NCBI GenBank assembly: GCA_016235815.1
Contig: JACRIM010000027.1
Coordinates: forward strand, 1 to 64,000
Direction of reading: 5' to 3'
Length of the DNA: 64,000 nucleotides
Source: Planctomycetota bacterium
GTDB taxonomy: Bacteria; Planctomycetota; Phycisphaerae; UBA1845; UTPLA1
Shown here piece after piece: positions 8,430 to 15,324 of the stretch. The first letter of the stretch is position 1. Every line of letters starts with the position of its first letter. The translations under genes were made by a program, and so were the position numbers. The notes beneath the pieces were generated by a model that was not told where the DNA came from, did no database searches, and saw only the letters and a program-made list of their open reading frames with translations.

Positions 8430-9212
8430 TCAGCCTTTTCGATTGAGGTAGGTCTTGAGAAACCCATCAATCTCCTTCCACGCCTTGTCCGCCTGCTCTT
8501 TGTTGTAGCCGCGTTTGTTGGTTTCGTTGAGGAAGGCGTGGCCCGCGCCGGGGTAGATGTGATGCGTGTGTTTCACGCCGGCTTCGTCGAGGGCCTTCTT
8601 AAAAGGCTCGACCTCGATGCCGCGGTCGATCGCGCCCCAGATGCCGAGGAGCGGGCCTTTGATCTTTTTGAGTTGATCCACGTCGGTGACGGGTTTGCCG
8701 TAGCAGACGACGGTGCATGCGAGCTTCGGTTCCGCGATGGCGAGCTTGAGGGCGAAGCCGCCGCCCATGCACCAGCCCATCGCACCAATGGGTTTGCCCG
8801 CGACCTGCTTGTGTTTCGCGAGGAAATCGAAGGCGGCCTTCATGTCGGTCACCGCCCGCTCGTCGGCCAGTCCGCGCATGAGTTCGTGGGCGTGTTCGGC
8901 GTCCTTGGCGACTTCGCCGTGGTAGAGATCGGGGGCGATGGCGACGTAGCCCATCGCGGCATAGCGGTCGGCCTGCTTCTTGACCCAGTCGTTGAGGCCC
9001 CACCATTCGTGAATGAGCACAAGGCCCGGGGCGGGCTTGTCACCGGCGGGTTGAGCGACGTAGCAGGTGAACTTGGCATCGCCGGTGCCGAGGGTGATAG
9101 ACTCGGCGGTGATCTTGGGCGCGGGTTTTTCTTGTGAATAACCCGGGATGGTCAGTGCAAGAAAGGCCGCTGCCGTCAAGAGCAGTGCGGAGGAGATGAA
9201 TCGTTTGGTCAT
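8430..9212 (-). CDS. Dienelactone hydrolase family protein, exported
   Basis: The 260-aa alpha/beta hydrolase has an N-terminal signal peptide (about residues 1-26, cleaved near GYSQ). The nucleophile elbow 'GWCMGG' gives Cys148, the acid is Asp196 in 'GAIDRG', and the base is His225 in 'GAGHAF', the Cys-Asp-His triad of the family. 'IHEWWGLNDW' matches the oxyanion-loop region. Members hydrolyse dienelactones or related esters. With no catechol pathway nearby and an export signal, the substrate is unknown. Confidence 0.9.
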   Translation of the reverse strand: MTKRFISSALLLTAAAFLALTIPGYSQEKPAPKITAESITLGTGDAKFTCYVAQPAGDKPAPGLVLIHEWWGLNDWVKKQADRYAAMGYVAIAPDLYHGEVAKDAEHAHELMRGLADERAVTDMKAAFDFLAKHKQVAGKPIGAMGWCMGGGFALKLAIAEPKLACTVVCYGKPVTDVDQLKKIKGPLLGIWGAIDRGIEVEPFKKALDEAGVKHTHHIYPGAGHAFLNETNKRGYNKEQADKAWKEIDGFLKTYLNRKG

Positions 9213-9236
9213 ATTTTCGACCTCATTGTATAGAAT

Positions 9237-9662
9237 CTACCGCGGACGTTTCTTCGGCTTTGCACGCGGTCGCGCAGCCACGCTCAGGCCTAAGTACTCT
9301 CGGATAACCTTCCGAATGTTTCGACATCGCGCCATGGCTTCGTGTACCTGAGCCTTGGTCGCGTTCTTGCCGGGGTATCGATAATCGACTGCATACAAGG
9401 TTAATGCGCGAAGCTCGGGGCGCCATAATTCCCATTCTGGAATCTCACTCAAAAGCAGATTGAGCAAGTCCGGCAGTTGATGCGTCTTTGGTATTCTCAG
9501 CCCGCTTCGGTGGAGGCAGGCTTTGAGATATTTCTCAATGCACTGTTGGCAAAGGAAGCACGCGAGGTTGCGATTAGGAGCAGTGCGTACGCGATTCTCC
9601 CGCTCGGCGGAGCGAAAATCGGCCTCGGCCTTCTCGATCCATTCACGGGTGCCGGCGTTCAT
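9237..9662 (-). CDS. HEPN domain protein of an MNT/HEPN toxin-antitoxin module (copy 1)
   Basis: The product is about 141 aa, starting 'MNAGTREWIEKAEADFRSAE'. It carries the HEPN core 'CFLCQQCIEKYLKACLHRSG', then 'KTHQLPDLL' and the closing YRYPG motif, with a basic tail (RPRAKPKKRPR). The ATG at 9662 lies inside the end of the nucleotidyltransferase gene (20-base overlap), so the two are translationally coupled. In characterised systems HEPN is an RNase toxin that the partner nucleotidyltransferase AMPylates. Toxicity is an inference. Confidence 0.85.
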   Translation of the reverse strand: MNAGTREWIEKAEADFRSAERENRVRTAPNRNLACFLCQQCIEKYLKACLHRSGLRIPKTHQLPDLLNLLLSEIPEWELWRPELRALTLYAVDYRYPGKNATKAQVHEAMARCRNIRKVIREYLGLSVAARPRAKPKKRPR

Positions 9663-9963
9663 ACAACGTCTCACCTTTTTCGATAATTTCCTGCATGAAT
9701 CCGTCGCGCATCCTGAGGCGCTTTGCCAATTCCGTCGGGCTACGGACGAGGAGATCCACACCAAATCGAGGATTTGCCCGATTCAGGATCTCCAACGCCT
9801 TGTGCGCGGAGTTGCCCGAATACGGCATAACCACAAGCAGATCGACGTCAGAATCGCGCTGGGGTTTTCCATAGGCATAGGAGCCAAAGAGAATGATGCG
9901 CAGAGGCCGGTATTCATCGGCGATGCAGCGGGCTAATGAACGAATGTCACGAAGGGCAACCAT
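9643..9963 (-). CDS. MNT-type nucleotidyltransferase, antitoxin of module 1
   Basis: The product is about 106 aa from the ATG at 9963. The minimal nucleotidyltransferase signature GSX10DXD is clear in 'FGSYAYGKPQRDSDVDLLVV', and the third acidic residue is in 'FGVDLLV'. In MntA/HepT-type modules this enzyme transfers AMP to the HEPN toxin and neutralises it. It overlaps the downstream HEPN gene by 20 bases. It is closely similar in design to the second module at 11.9-12.5 kb. Confidence 0.87.
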   Translation of the reverse strand: MVALRDIRSLARCIADEYRPLRIILFGSYAYGKPQRDSDVDLLVVMPYSGNSAHKALEILNRANPRFGVDLLVRSPTELAKRLRMRDGFMQEIIEKGETLYERRHP

Positions 9964-10013
9964 GTTGAAGCAATAGAGTACCACGCCGCTCACACGCAGG
10001 CACGCGCGATGAT

Positions 10014-10514
10014 TTATACCGGCTTCCGCACCCAGTACATGTAATCCAAATCCGGCGGCGGCGTGACGCCGACGTTGCGGAGCATGTTGACGATCTGTGC
10101 CCGGTGGTGGGTCGAGTGCACGATCATCTGGGTCATCATGTCGGCCAGTGTCGCTGAAAAAAGGCTGCCTTTGGAGTCGCGGTAGGTGATGGCGCGGGCG
10201 AGGTCGCGGTCGGCGAGCGTCGCCAGGAATGTGTCGCGCTCACGCCACGCGGCGGCGAACCGCTCGGCGATGCCGGGGATGGCGACGCGTTCTTCTTCAT
10301 TGGGCCACGGAGTCTCCGTCCCGCCCTGCCAGCGCTGGAGCCAGACGTGCTCACCGGCCCACACGTGCAGCAATTCCATCCGCAAGGATCCCCGCCCCAT
10401 GGCAAAAGGCTTGTCGAGATTCGCATCGGCAAGCGGACCTGCGGCACGGAGGACGATGTCGTTGGCCCAATCGGAATACTTAAAGAACGTTCGGGCGGAA
10501 TCAAGCGTGAGCAT
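10014..10514 (-). CDS. DinB-family four-helix protein, single domain
   Basis: The product is about 166 aa. DinB-family hallmarks are 'FKYSDWAND' at the start, 'LLHVWAGEHVWLQRW' mid-protein and 'IVHSTHHRAQIVNMLRNVGV' near the end, supplying the three His metal ligands. The ATG at 10514 has AGGA at good spacing, and another lies at 10520. Members are metal-binding, often thiol-dependent transferases or stress proteins, and the substrate is unknown here. It follows the tandem DinB gene by about 40 bases on the same strand. Confidence 0.85.
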   Translation of the reverse strand: MLTLDSARTFFKYSDWANDIVLRAAGPLADANLDKPFAMGRGSLRMELLHVWAGEHVWLQRWQGGTETPWPNEEERVAIPGIAERFAAAWRERDTFLATLADRDLARAITYRDSKGSLFSATLADMMTQMIVHSTHHRAQIVNMLRNVGVTPPPDLDYMYWVRKPV

Positions 10515-10554
10515 TCGCATTCCTGTTGTGGCCGGATTGGGGGGCGATGTCTTC

Positions 10555-11562
10555 TTACGCGTGAGAATCACGCAGCCACAGGGCCAAATCCAGTCCCGGG
10601 GGTTGTACGCCGACATGGCGGAGCATGTTCAGAACTTGTGCCCGATGGTGCGTGGCATGGCCGCAGAGTTGGACCATGCTCACCCCCAACGGGAATTGCA
10701 ACGTCACATCCGGTCGCGGCTGGACCTTGATCGGCCGCGCGAGGTCGGCGGACGTCAGCCCTGTGCCGAATGAATCGCGGAACCGCCATGCGTCCTCGAT
10801 GCTCATCATCAGGTCGAAGATGGGTAGAGATTCGTCGATGTCGGGGAAGCCGCCGGCCGGTCCGGAGGTCCAGTTCGTATGCCACCATACTTCGGCGTCG
10901 CGGAGGTGAATGAGTGTCTTGCGAATGGTGCCAAGGCCCATGTCGAAGGGCTTGTCGAGTTGCGCGTCGGCCAGGGTCGCGGCGATGTTCAGGAGCTTTC
11001 GCGTGCCCCAGTCGGAGTAGCGCTGGTAGAAGCGAACGGCTTCCAGCTCCAACGTCGGCACGGCGGGTTGTTCGAGGCGGAAGAAAATGTAATCGAGGCC
11101 GCGAGCAGGAAGCGTGACGCCGAGATGGCGCAGCATGTTGACGGCCTGGGCGCGGTGATGGATGGCGTGATTGCATACGTGAAGCATCTGGCCGCCAAGG
11201 GCAAGCGAATGGGTTTCGCCCTTCATGTTCGTGAACGTGAGCGGTGCGCGGAGGTCGTCGACCGAGAGCGTGTCGAAGTAGTCGAGGCGCTCGGCTGCGA
11301 GGGCGCGCGATCGTGAGAGGATCGTGGCGATGGGCAAGCCGGCCTCGGGCATGACGAATTTTGGATGCCCGCCGATGGTCCATCGGTCGAGCCAGACGCG
11401 CTCGGCGGCCCACACATGATGCAGCGTGTTGCGCAGCGAGCCGAGGCCCATCTCAAAGGGGCGGTCGAGCTGGGCATCGGTGAGTCCGCTGCAGAGGGCA
11501 AAGAGTTTGTCGCGTGCCCAATCGTTGTGGGCGAAGAGTTCGTCAAGCAGGCCGGGAAGCAT
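10555..11562 (-). CDS. Tandem DinB-domain protein (two fused DinB domains)
   Basis: The product is 335 aa, about double the normal DinB length. The first domain (~1-165) has 'FAHNDWARDKLF', 'LHHVWAAERVWLDRW' and 'NHAIHHRAQAVNMLRHLGV'. The second (~175-330) has 'YQRYSDWGTRKLL', 'LIHLRDAEVWWHTNW' and 'GHATHHRAQVLNMLRHVGV'. Both retain the His triad, so both may bind metal. I chose the ATG at 11562 because upstream in-frame sequence is Arg-rich non-coding. With the neighbouring single DinB gene this makes three domains in 1.6 kb, evidently from local duplication and fusion. Confidence 0.88.
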   Translation of the reverse strand: MLPGLLDELFAHNDWARDKLFALCSGLTDAQLDRPFEMGLGSLRNTLHHVWAAERVWLDRWTIGGHPKFVMPEAGLPIATILSRSRALAAERLDYFDTLSVDDLRAPLTFTNMKGETHSLALGGQMLHVCNHAIHHRAQAVNMLRHLGVTLPARGLDYIFFRLEQPAVPTLELEAVRFYQRYSDWGTRKLLNIAATLADAQLDKPFDMGLGTIRKTLIHLRDAEVWWHTNWTSGPAGGFPDIDESLPIFDLMMSIEDAWRFRDSFGTGLTSADLARPIKVQPRPDVTLQFPLGVSMVQLCGHATHHRAQVLNMLRHVGVQPPGLDLALWLRDSHA

Positions 11563-11603
11563 GGGATTGGTCCTGATTCGGGGGCATCCATCAATACCGT
11601 GAA

Positions 11604-11861
11604 TCAGTTTATTGCGGAGTAGGCGATTTGGGCAACCATGCCGATGGCACTGGCGGCGACGAGGATCGCGCCGATCCATGCGTACGCCTTGTCGGGGGCG
11701 GTGTGAAGCGCGGAGGTGATGGCGGAGTAGGAGATCGGGATACCTGCGACAAGGGCGATCGTACCGACCACCGCGAGGGGATGGCCTCAGCAGTAAACGA
11801 GCCGAAGGCCGAATCCGGCGGCGGGGAGGCAGGAGGTGAGTAGGGCGAGTTTGCCGGTCAT
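11604..11861 (-). pseudogene. Small membrane protein ORF interrupted by an in-frame TGA
   Basis: The minus-strand frame from the ATG at 11861 reads 'MTGKLALLTSCLPAAGFGLR' then LVYC, a TGA at 11787-11789, and continues in frame with two hydrophobic spans ('VVGTIALVAGIPISYSAI' and 'WIGAILVAASAIGMVAQIAY') to a TGA at 11604. The ATG overlaps the HEPN stop by four bases (ATGA), as in a coupled operon. It is most likely a nonsense-mutated gene, or the second part starts separately at a GTG. Selenocysteine is unlikely without a SECIS element or partner genes. Function unknown. Confidence 0.5.
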
Positions 11862-12247
11862 GCATCAGCCCTATTCAGAATCACCAACAGTTTTGATCGA
11901 TAGGCCTTGCAAAACGATAACGCTCGTTCCGCGGCGTTTCGGTCGGCGCTTTCGCCGGGGTACCTGTATTGGACGGCCGCAAGAGTTAGGAACCGTAATT
12001 CGTTCGCATCACTCAACCAGGTGGGTGAAATCAGACGAATTAATCCATCCAGGATTTGTAAATCATGGGTGAAGGGCGGTGTCTGGGAATTCGCAATGAC
12101 GACTGCTTTCATGAGTTTTTCGATCGCTTGCTGACAGTGGTAACACACGGCGTCATAGACCGGGCTGTCGCTGCGCGCGAATTCGTGCTCCGCGACTCGG
12201 AAATCACCGTTGGCTTTCAATATCCACTCGTCAACGACCGCGCTCAT
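11858..12247 (-). CDS. HEPN domain protein of an MNT/HEPN module (copy 2)
   Basis: The product is about 129 aa, starting 'MSAVVDEWILKANGDFRVAE'. HEPN features are 'VCYHCQQAIEKLMKAVVIA', 'FTHDLQIL' and 'AAVQYRYPGE'. Compared with copy 1 there is no Arg in the few residues before the conserved His, so an R-x4-6-H RNase motif is not obvious. Its ATG overlaps the MNT gene by 17 bases and its stop overlaps the next ATG. The predicted role is ribonuclease toxin or cofactor, regulated by the MNT partner. Confidence 0.85.
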   Translation of the reverse strand: MSAVVDEWILKANGDFRVAEHEFARSDSPVYDAVCYHCQQAIEKLMKAVVIANSQTPPFTHDLQILDGLIRLISPTWLSDANELRFLTLAAVQYRYPGESADRNAAERALSFCKAYRSKLLVILNRADA

Positions 12248-12548
12248 AAAGCACTTTGCCCTCATCCAATGCGGAACGAATCAACGGATCATACTCTCGA
12301 TAGCGTCGCTCAACGTCGTCGGGGCGACGTGTGATGAGGTCGATGGCAAAGGGTGGATCAATCCGTCCCAGGATTTCGAGCGACTTGTCAAGCCACTTTC
12401 CCTCAAAAGGCATGATGACGAGCAGGTCAACATCCGAGTATTCCCGTGCCTGCCCTCGGGCATGCGAACCGAAGAGGATGATCTTCTCCGGATCAAATTC
12501 TTCCGCTACGCGGCGTGAGAAGTCAGTGATGTCATTCATGGCGACCAT
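12231..12548 (-). CDS. MNT-type nucleotidyltransferase, antitoxin of module 2
   Basis: The product is about 105 aa. The motif 'FGSHARGQAREYSDVDLLVI' is a full GSX10DXD signature, and 'FAIDLITRRP' supplies the third acidic position. The ATG at 12548 has TGAGG upstream at normal spacing, and an in-frame ATG lies at 12539. It starts only 18 bases after the stop of the nuclease-like gene, which makes it part of that operon. The family AMPylates HEPN partners. Confidence 0.87.
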   Translation of the reverse strand: MVAMNDITDFSRRVAEEFDPEKIILFGSHARGQAREYSDVDLLVIMPFEGKWLDKSLEILGRIDPPFAIDLITRRPDDVERRYREYDPLIRSALDEGKVLYERGR

Positions 12549-12566
12549 GGGTTGCCTCACGACGGA

Positions 12567-13349
12567 TTACCCGAACAGGGCATCAAACGCATCCGGATCA
12601 TTTTCCTTCAGTCGTTCCGCAAACTGGTTCACATAAAACATGTCGGGGAGAAATCGCTGAGCCCTCATTCTAATGCTGAAGTCCGGCTCCTTGGGATTGA
12701 TATCGAAGAGTACAAGACCGACGCCGAAGAGCATGCAAAGGGCCTCCAACCGACTCAAGTCCTCTGGGGTAATGGTAACTGGTTCAATCACATATACGCG
12801 GGAAGCGAAAAGGCGATATGCGACGGCCTGACCAAATGCAAGAACCGGCTGATTGGCATCGACCTTTATCTCGGCTGCGACGATTTCCGGAGTGAACTGA
12901 ACAAGGTCGCGTTTGAGCGGACGGTAAACCCCAATGACATCTGGCGTACCCCACTTGGTACGCATCCCTGACCCGCCCAGCGGCAAAGCTTTCGTGCATT
13001 CCTCCAAATCGTTTTGGAGGTAATCAGCAAATAGCTCGTAGAACTCCTCTTCGCTGACTCTCGGAGCTTTCGTCGTCAGTGGTTCGATTGCGAACTCGTG
13101 ACCATTTCTTGCTTTGAATAGTCCCCGGGCGGGCTTGATTACCTGCTCTGGAAAAAATGTTTGTAAGTTCCAAGTTGATCCATGAATTGTGTTAACGGGC
13201 GTTTCAGGCGTGCGTTTTGCAACCTCGCGCACCAAGTCGCTGTAGCGAATACCAGCAGGACGAGATTTGATGATCTCCAATGCGAGCTTCTGGATTTCGT
13301 TTTTGCCGAGCTTCCCCATTTGGGCGATCTCCGAGGTATCGAGTGTCAC
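12567..13349 (-). CDS. Winged-helix plus PD-(D/E)XK nuclease-like protein
   Basis: The 260-aa product has an N-terminal HARE/wHTH-like domain (about 15-85: 'ALEIIKSRPAGIRYSDLVRE' then VAKRTPETPVNTIHGS). A restriction-endonuclease-like domain follows (about 105-215), with 'WGTPDVIGVYRP' providing Asp and 'PEIVAAEIKVDANQPVLAFG' providing Glu-x-Lys, plus a following QAVAYRLFAS helix. This spacing fits PD-(D/E)XK. It begins at a GTG that overlaps the DUF2442 stop by four bases. DNA cleavage is inferred; a transcriptional or toxin-associated role is also possible. Confidence 0.75.
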   Translation of the reverse strand: MTLDTSEIAQMGKLGKNEIQKLALEIIKSRPAGIRYSDLVREVAKRTPETPVNTIHGSTWNLQTFFPEQVIKPARGLFKARNGHEFAIEPLTTKAPRVSEEEFYELFADYLQNDLEECTKALPLGGSGMRTKWGTPDVIGVYRPLKRDLVQFTPEIVAAEIKVDANQPVLAFGQAVAYRLFASRVYVIEPVTITPEDLSRLEALCMLFGVGLVLFDINPKEPDFSIRMRAQRFLPDMFYVNQFAERLKENDPDAFDALFG

Positions 13350-13606
13350 GCCGCGTGATCCGTCACCTGCCGGCCCTTCTCAAACAGCACATCCGGACAA
13401 ATGTCCGCCCCGTTTGGCCAGACAATCGTGCCGACGTCCGGGTCAACGCGCACTTGCCGGAAGTAGGCGTCGTCCTTGAGCGGCTCAAACACACCATCGA
13501 ATGAAACCATGGCCCCCATGTCCACTTCGCGCCGTTCACCACCCGCGAACGTGAGGATCAGTCGATGTCCTTCGCCAAGTGCTACGTCGATCACATCGCG
13601 CGTCAC
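13346..13606 (-). CDS. DUF2442 domain protein
   Basis: The 86-aa protein matches DUF2442 closely: 'HRLILTFAGGERREVDMG', 'GVFEPLKDDAYFRQVRVD' and 'GTIVWPNGADICPDVLFE'. It starts with GTG, overlapping the upstream stop by four bases (GTGA), and ends in another GTGA overlap with the next gene. Many DUF2442 proteins are encoded beside DUF4160 or toxin-antitoxin genes and are thought to be antitoxin-like. No catalytic motif is visible. Here it is the second gene of the compact accessory operon. Confidence 0.87.
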   Translation of the reverse strand: MTRDVIDVALGEGHRLILTFAGGERREVDMGAMVSFDGVFEPLKDDAYFRQVRVDPDVGTIVWPNGADICPDVLFEKGRQVTDHAA

Positions 13607-13827
13607 GCCGGAACCTTCGCATAAACATCGCCAACGCCTTTAAGCCATTCGATATCACCACGGTCCGCATGTTCGCGGACCAGCCGAAGGTATTCGATGG
13701 TTTCGGATTCCAAACATGGCTCGGAGGGATCGTCAGTGGGTATCACGGCCTCGACCTCGATTTTGACGACGCAGGCCGTGCCGTGAATCCAGCGATTGAG
13801 TTTCACACGTTTGCCCGGCATCCTCAT
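13603..13827 (-). CDS. Small acidic protein leading the accessory operon
   Basis: The product is about 74 aa, starting near 'MRMPGKRVKLNRWIHGTACV', with an acidic middle (VIPTDDPSEPCLESETIEYL) and a C-terminal 'GDIEWLKGVGDVYAKV'. From memory, similar small proteins recur next to DUF2442 genes, but no function is known. The start is uncertain: ATGs at 13827, 13821 and 13845 are possible, and further upstream the frame looks non-coding. Its stop overlaps the GTG of DUF2442 by four bases. Confidence 0.7.
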   Translation of the reverse strand: MRMPGKRVKLNRWIHGTACVVKIEVEAVIPTDDPSEPCLESETIEYLRLVREHADRGDIEWLKGVGDVYAKVPA

Positions 13828-13945
13828 ATTCGGGCATTGTATCATCCGGTGGCCCACCGGCGATAACGATTTATGCATGACTCGGTCGCGGCCCATTCAA
13901 GAACCCGCTCCCTAATGGTCGCGACTCTGAAAGTCCGCCACAGTA

Positions 13946-15079
13946 TTACCCCTTCACCGCCTTCATAAACGCCGACACACCCGCGCCCATTTCGAATTTG
14001 TACCCCTGTTCGGCCAGTGTCCACTCCATCGCGGCGATCGCGCCGACAGTGTCTACGTCGTCGACGTAGCCCATGTGGTTCAGGCGAATCATCTTGCCCT
14101 TGAGTTCACCCTGGCCCGCTGCGACATGGATGCCGTATTTGCTGCGCATGCTCTTGCGCCACTTGTCGTCTTCCACGCCGGCCGGGATGTTGATCCCTGT
14201 CACGCTGTCTGCCGGGTCGGCGGCATAGATGGTGAGGCCCAGCGCCTTGGCCGCGGCGCGCGTGCCTTTGGCGAGGCTTGCCGACCGCTTCCAAACATTC
14301 TCAATCCCCTCAGCTTTGATTTGCCGGAGAGTGAATCGCAGGCCCCGGACAAGTTGATTGTTCGGCGTCCACGGCACGTCGCTGTCGGCCTGGCTCTTTT
14401 TATATGCCTTGAAGTCGTTATAGAAGCTCGGTGAGTCGTGCGACTCAATCACCTGCCACGCACGGTCGCTTACGGCGGCAAAGGCGAGGCCCGGCGGCAG
14501 CATCAGCGCCTTCTGCGACCCAGTTACGGCCACGTCGATGCCCCACTCATCCATCTTGAACGGGATCGTGCCGATTGAGGTGATGCCATCGACGAGGCAC
14601 AGTGCCCCGTGGTCCTTGCAAACCTTGGCGATGCCCTGGGCCTCGCTTAGCGCGCAGGTGCTGGTTTCGCTGTGAACGAAGATGACGGCCTTCACGTCGG
14701 GATTCTTCTTGAGCATGTCGGCGACGCCCTCGGCCTTGAAGCCGTGGCCGTAGTCGAGCTTGTATTCGACGTGCGGCAGTTTGAATCGCTTGAGAATCTT
14801 GACCCAACGCTCGGCGAATTTGCCTGCATGGCAGACGAGGGTTTTGGCGTCAGGCTTGCAGCAGCCGAGAATCGCACCTTCCATGGCGGCCGACCCGCTG
14901 CCGGTAAGGATGAGCGGCTGGCACTTGGTCTGATAGACGTAGCCGAGCAGCTCGGTGCACTCTTTGAACATCTCCTTGAAGCCGCTGGTGCGATGGTGGT
15001 CGAGGGGCTGGGCCATCTCCAACAACACGTCAGGGCTGACCATGGTGGGGCCTGGGGTGAAGAGTCGCAGTTTCATCAT
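13946..15079 (-). CDS. Class V aminotransferase (alanine-glyoxylate / serine-pyruvate type)
   Basis: The 377-aa PLP enzyme is full length. 'TPGPTMVSPDV' at the N-terminus and 'LTGSGSAAMEGAI' (residues ~59-70, cofactor phosphate region) are typical. D164 in 'LVDGITSIG' pairs with the pyridine ring, and K190 in 'GSQKALMLPPG' is the Schiff-base lysine. The family includes alanine-glyoxylate, serine-glyoxylate and phosphoserine-related aminotransferases, so the amino donor cannot be fixed from sequence alone. It is divergent from the HD-GYP gene. Confidence 0.9.
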   Translation of the reverse strand: MMKLRLFTPGPTMVSPDVLLEMAQPLDHHRTSGFKEMFKECTELLGYVYQTKCQPLILTGSGSAAMEGAILGCCKPDAKTLVCHAGKFAERWVKILKRFKLPHVEYKLDYGHGFKAEGVADMLKKNPDVKAVIFVHSETSTCALSEAQGIAKVCKDHGALCLVDGITSIGTIPFKMDEWGIDVAVTGSQKALMLPPGLAFAAVSDRAWQVIESHDSPSFYNDFKAYKKSQADSDVPWTPNNQLVRGLRFTLRQIKAEGIENVWKRSASLAKGTRAAAKALGLTIYAADPADSVTGINIPAGVEDDKWRKSMRSKYGIHVAAGQGELKGKMIRLNHMGYVDDVDTVGAIAAMEWTLAEQGYKFEMGAGVSAFMKAVKG

Positions 15080-15324
15080 GATGACGATCTCCTGTTTTTT
15101 GGCGGTCCTTTTCGTCGGCCGCGCGATATCAACGGCTGGGTGATGGTGCAGCCATGGGGATTATAAGGAAGCGCGGCGTTCGCGCCATTTCGCCCGAGAA
15201 CCCGCCCCGCATTCGTCGTTTTCGGGCGGTCGAAATTGCGTGCTCAAGCCGTCGCGCGAGCGGTTCGAATTGGGGAAAGCGTGTTCAGAACTGCAAGTCC
15301 GAATGCGCATGGGCCAGGGTGTTT

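Noticed and set aside
11604-11861. Selenocysteine reading of the TGA at 11787-11789
   Set aside because: No SECIS-like structure was evident after the TGA and no sel genes are in the window; a nonsense mutation is simpler.
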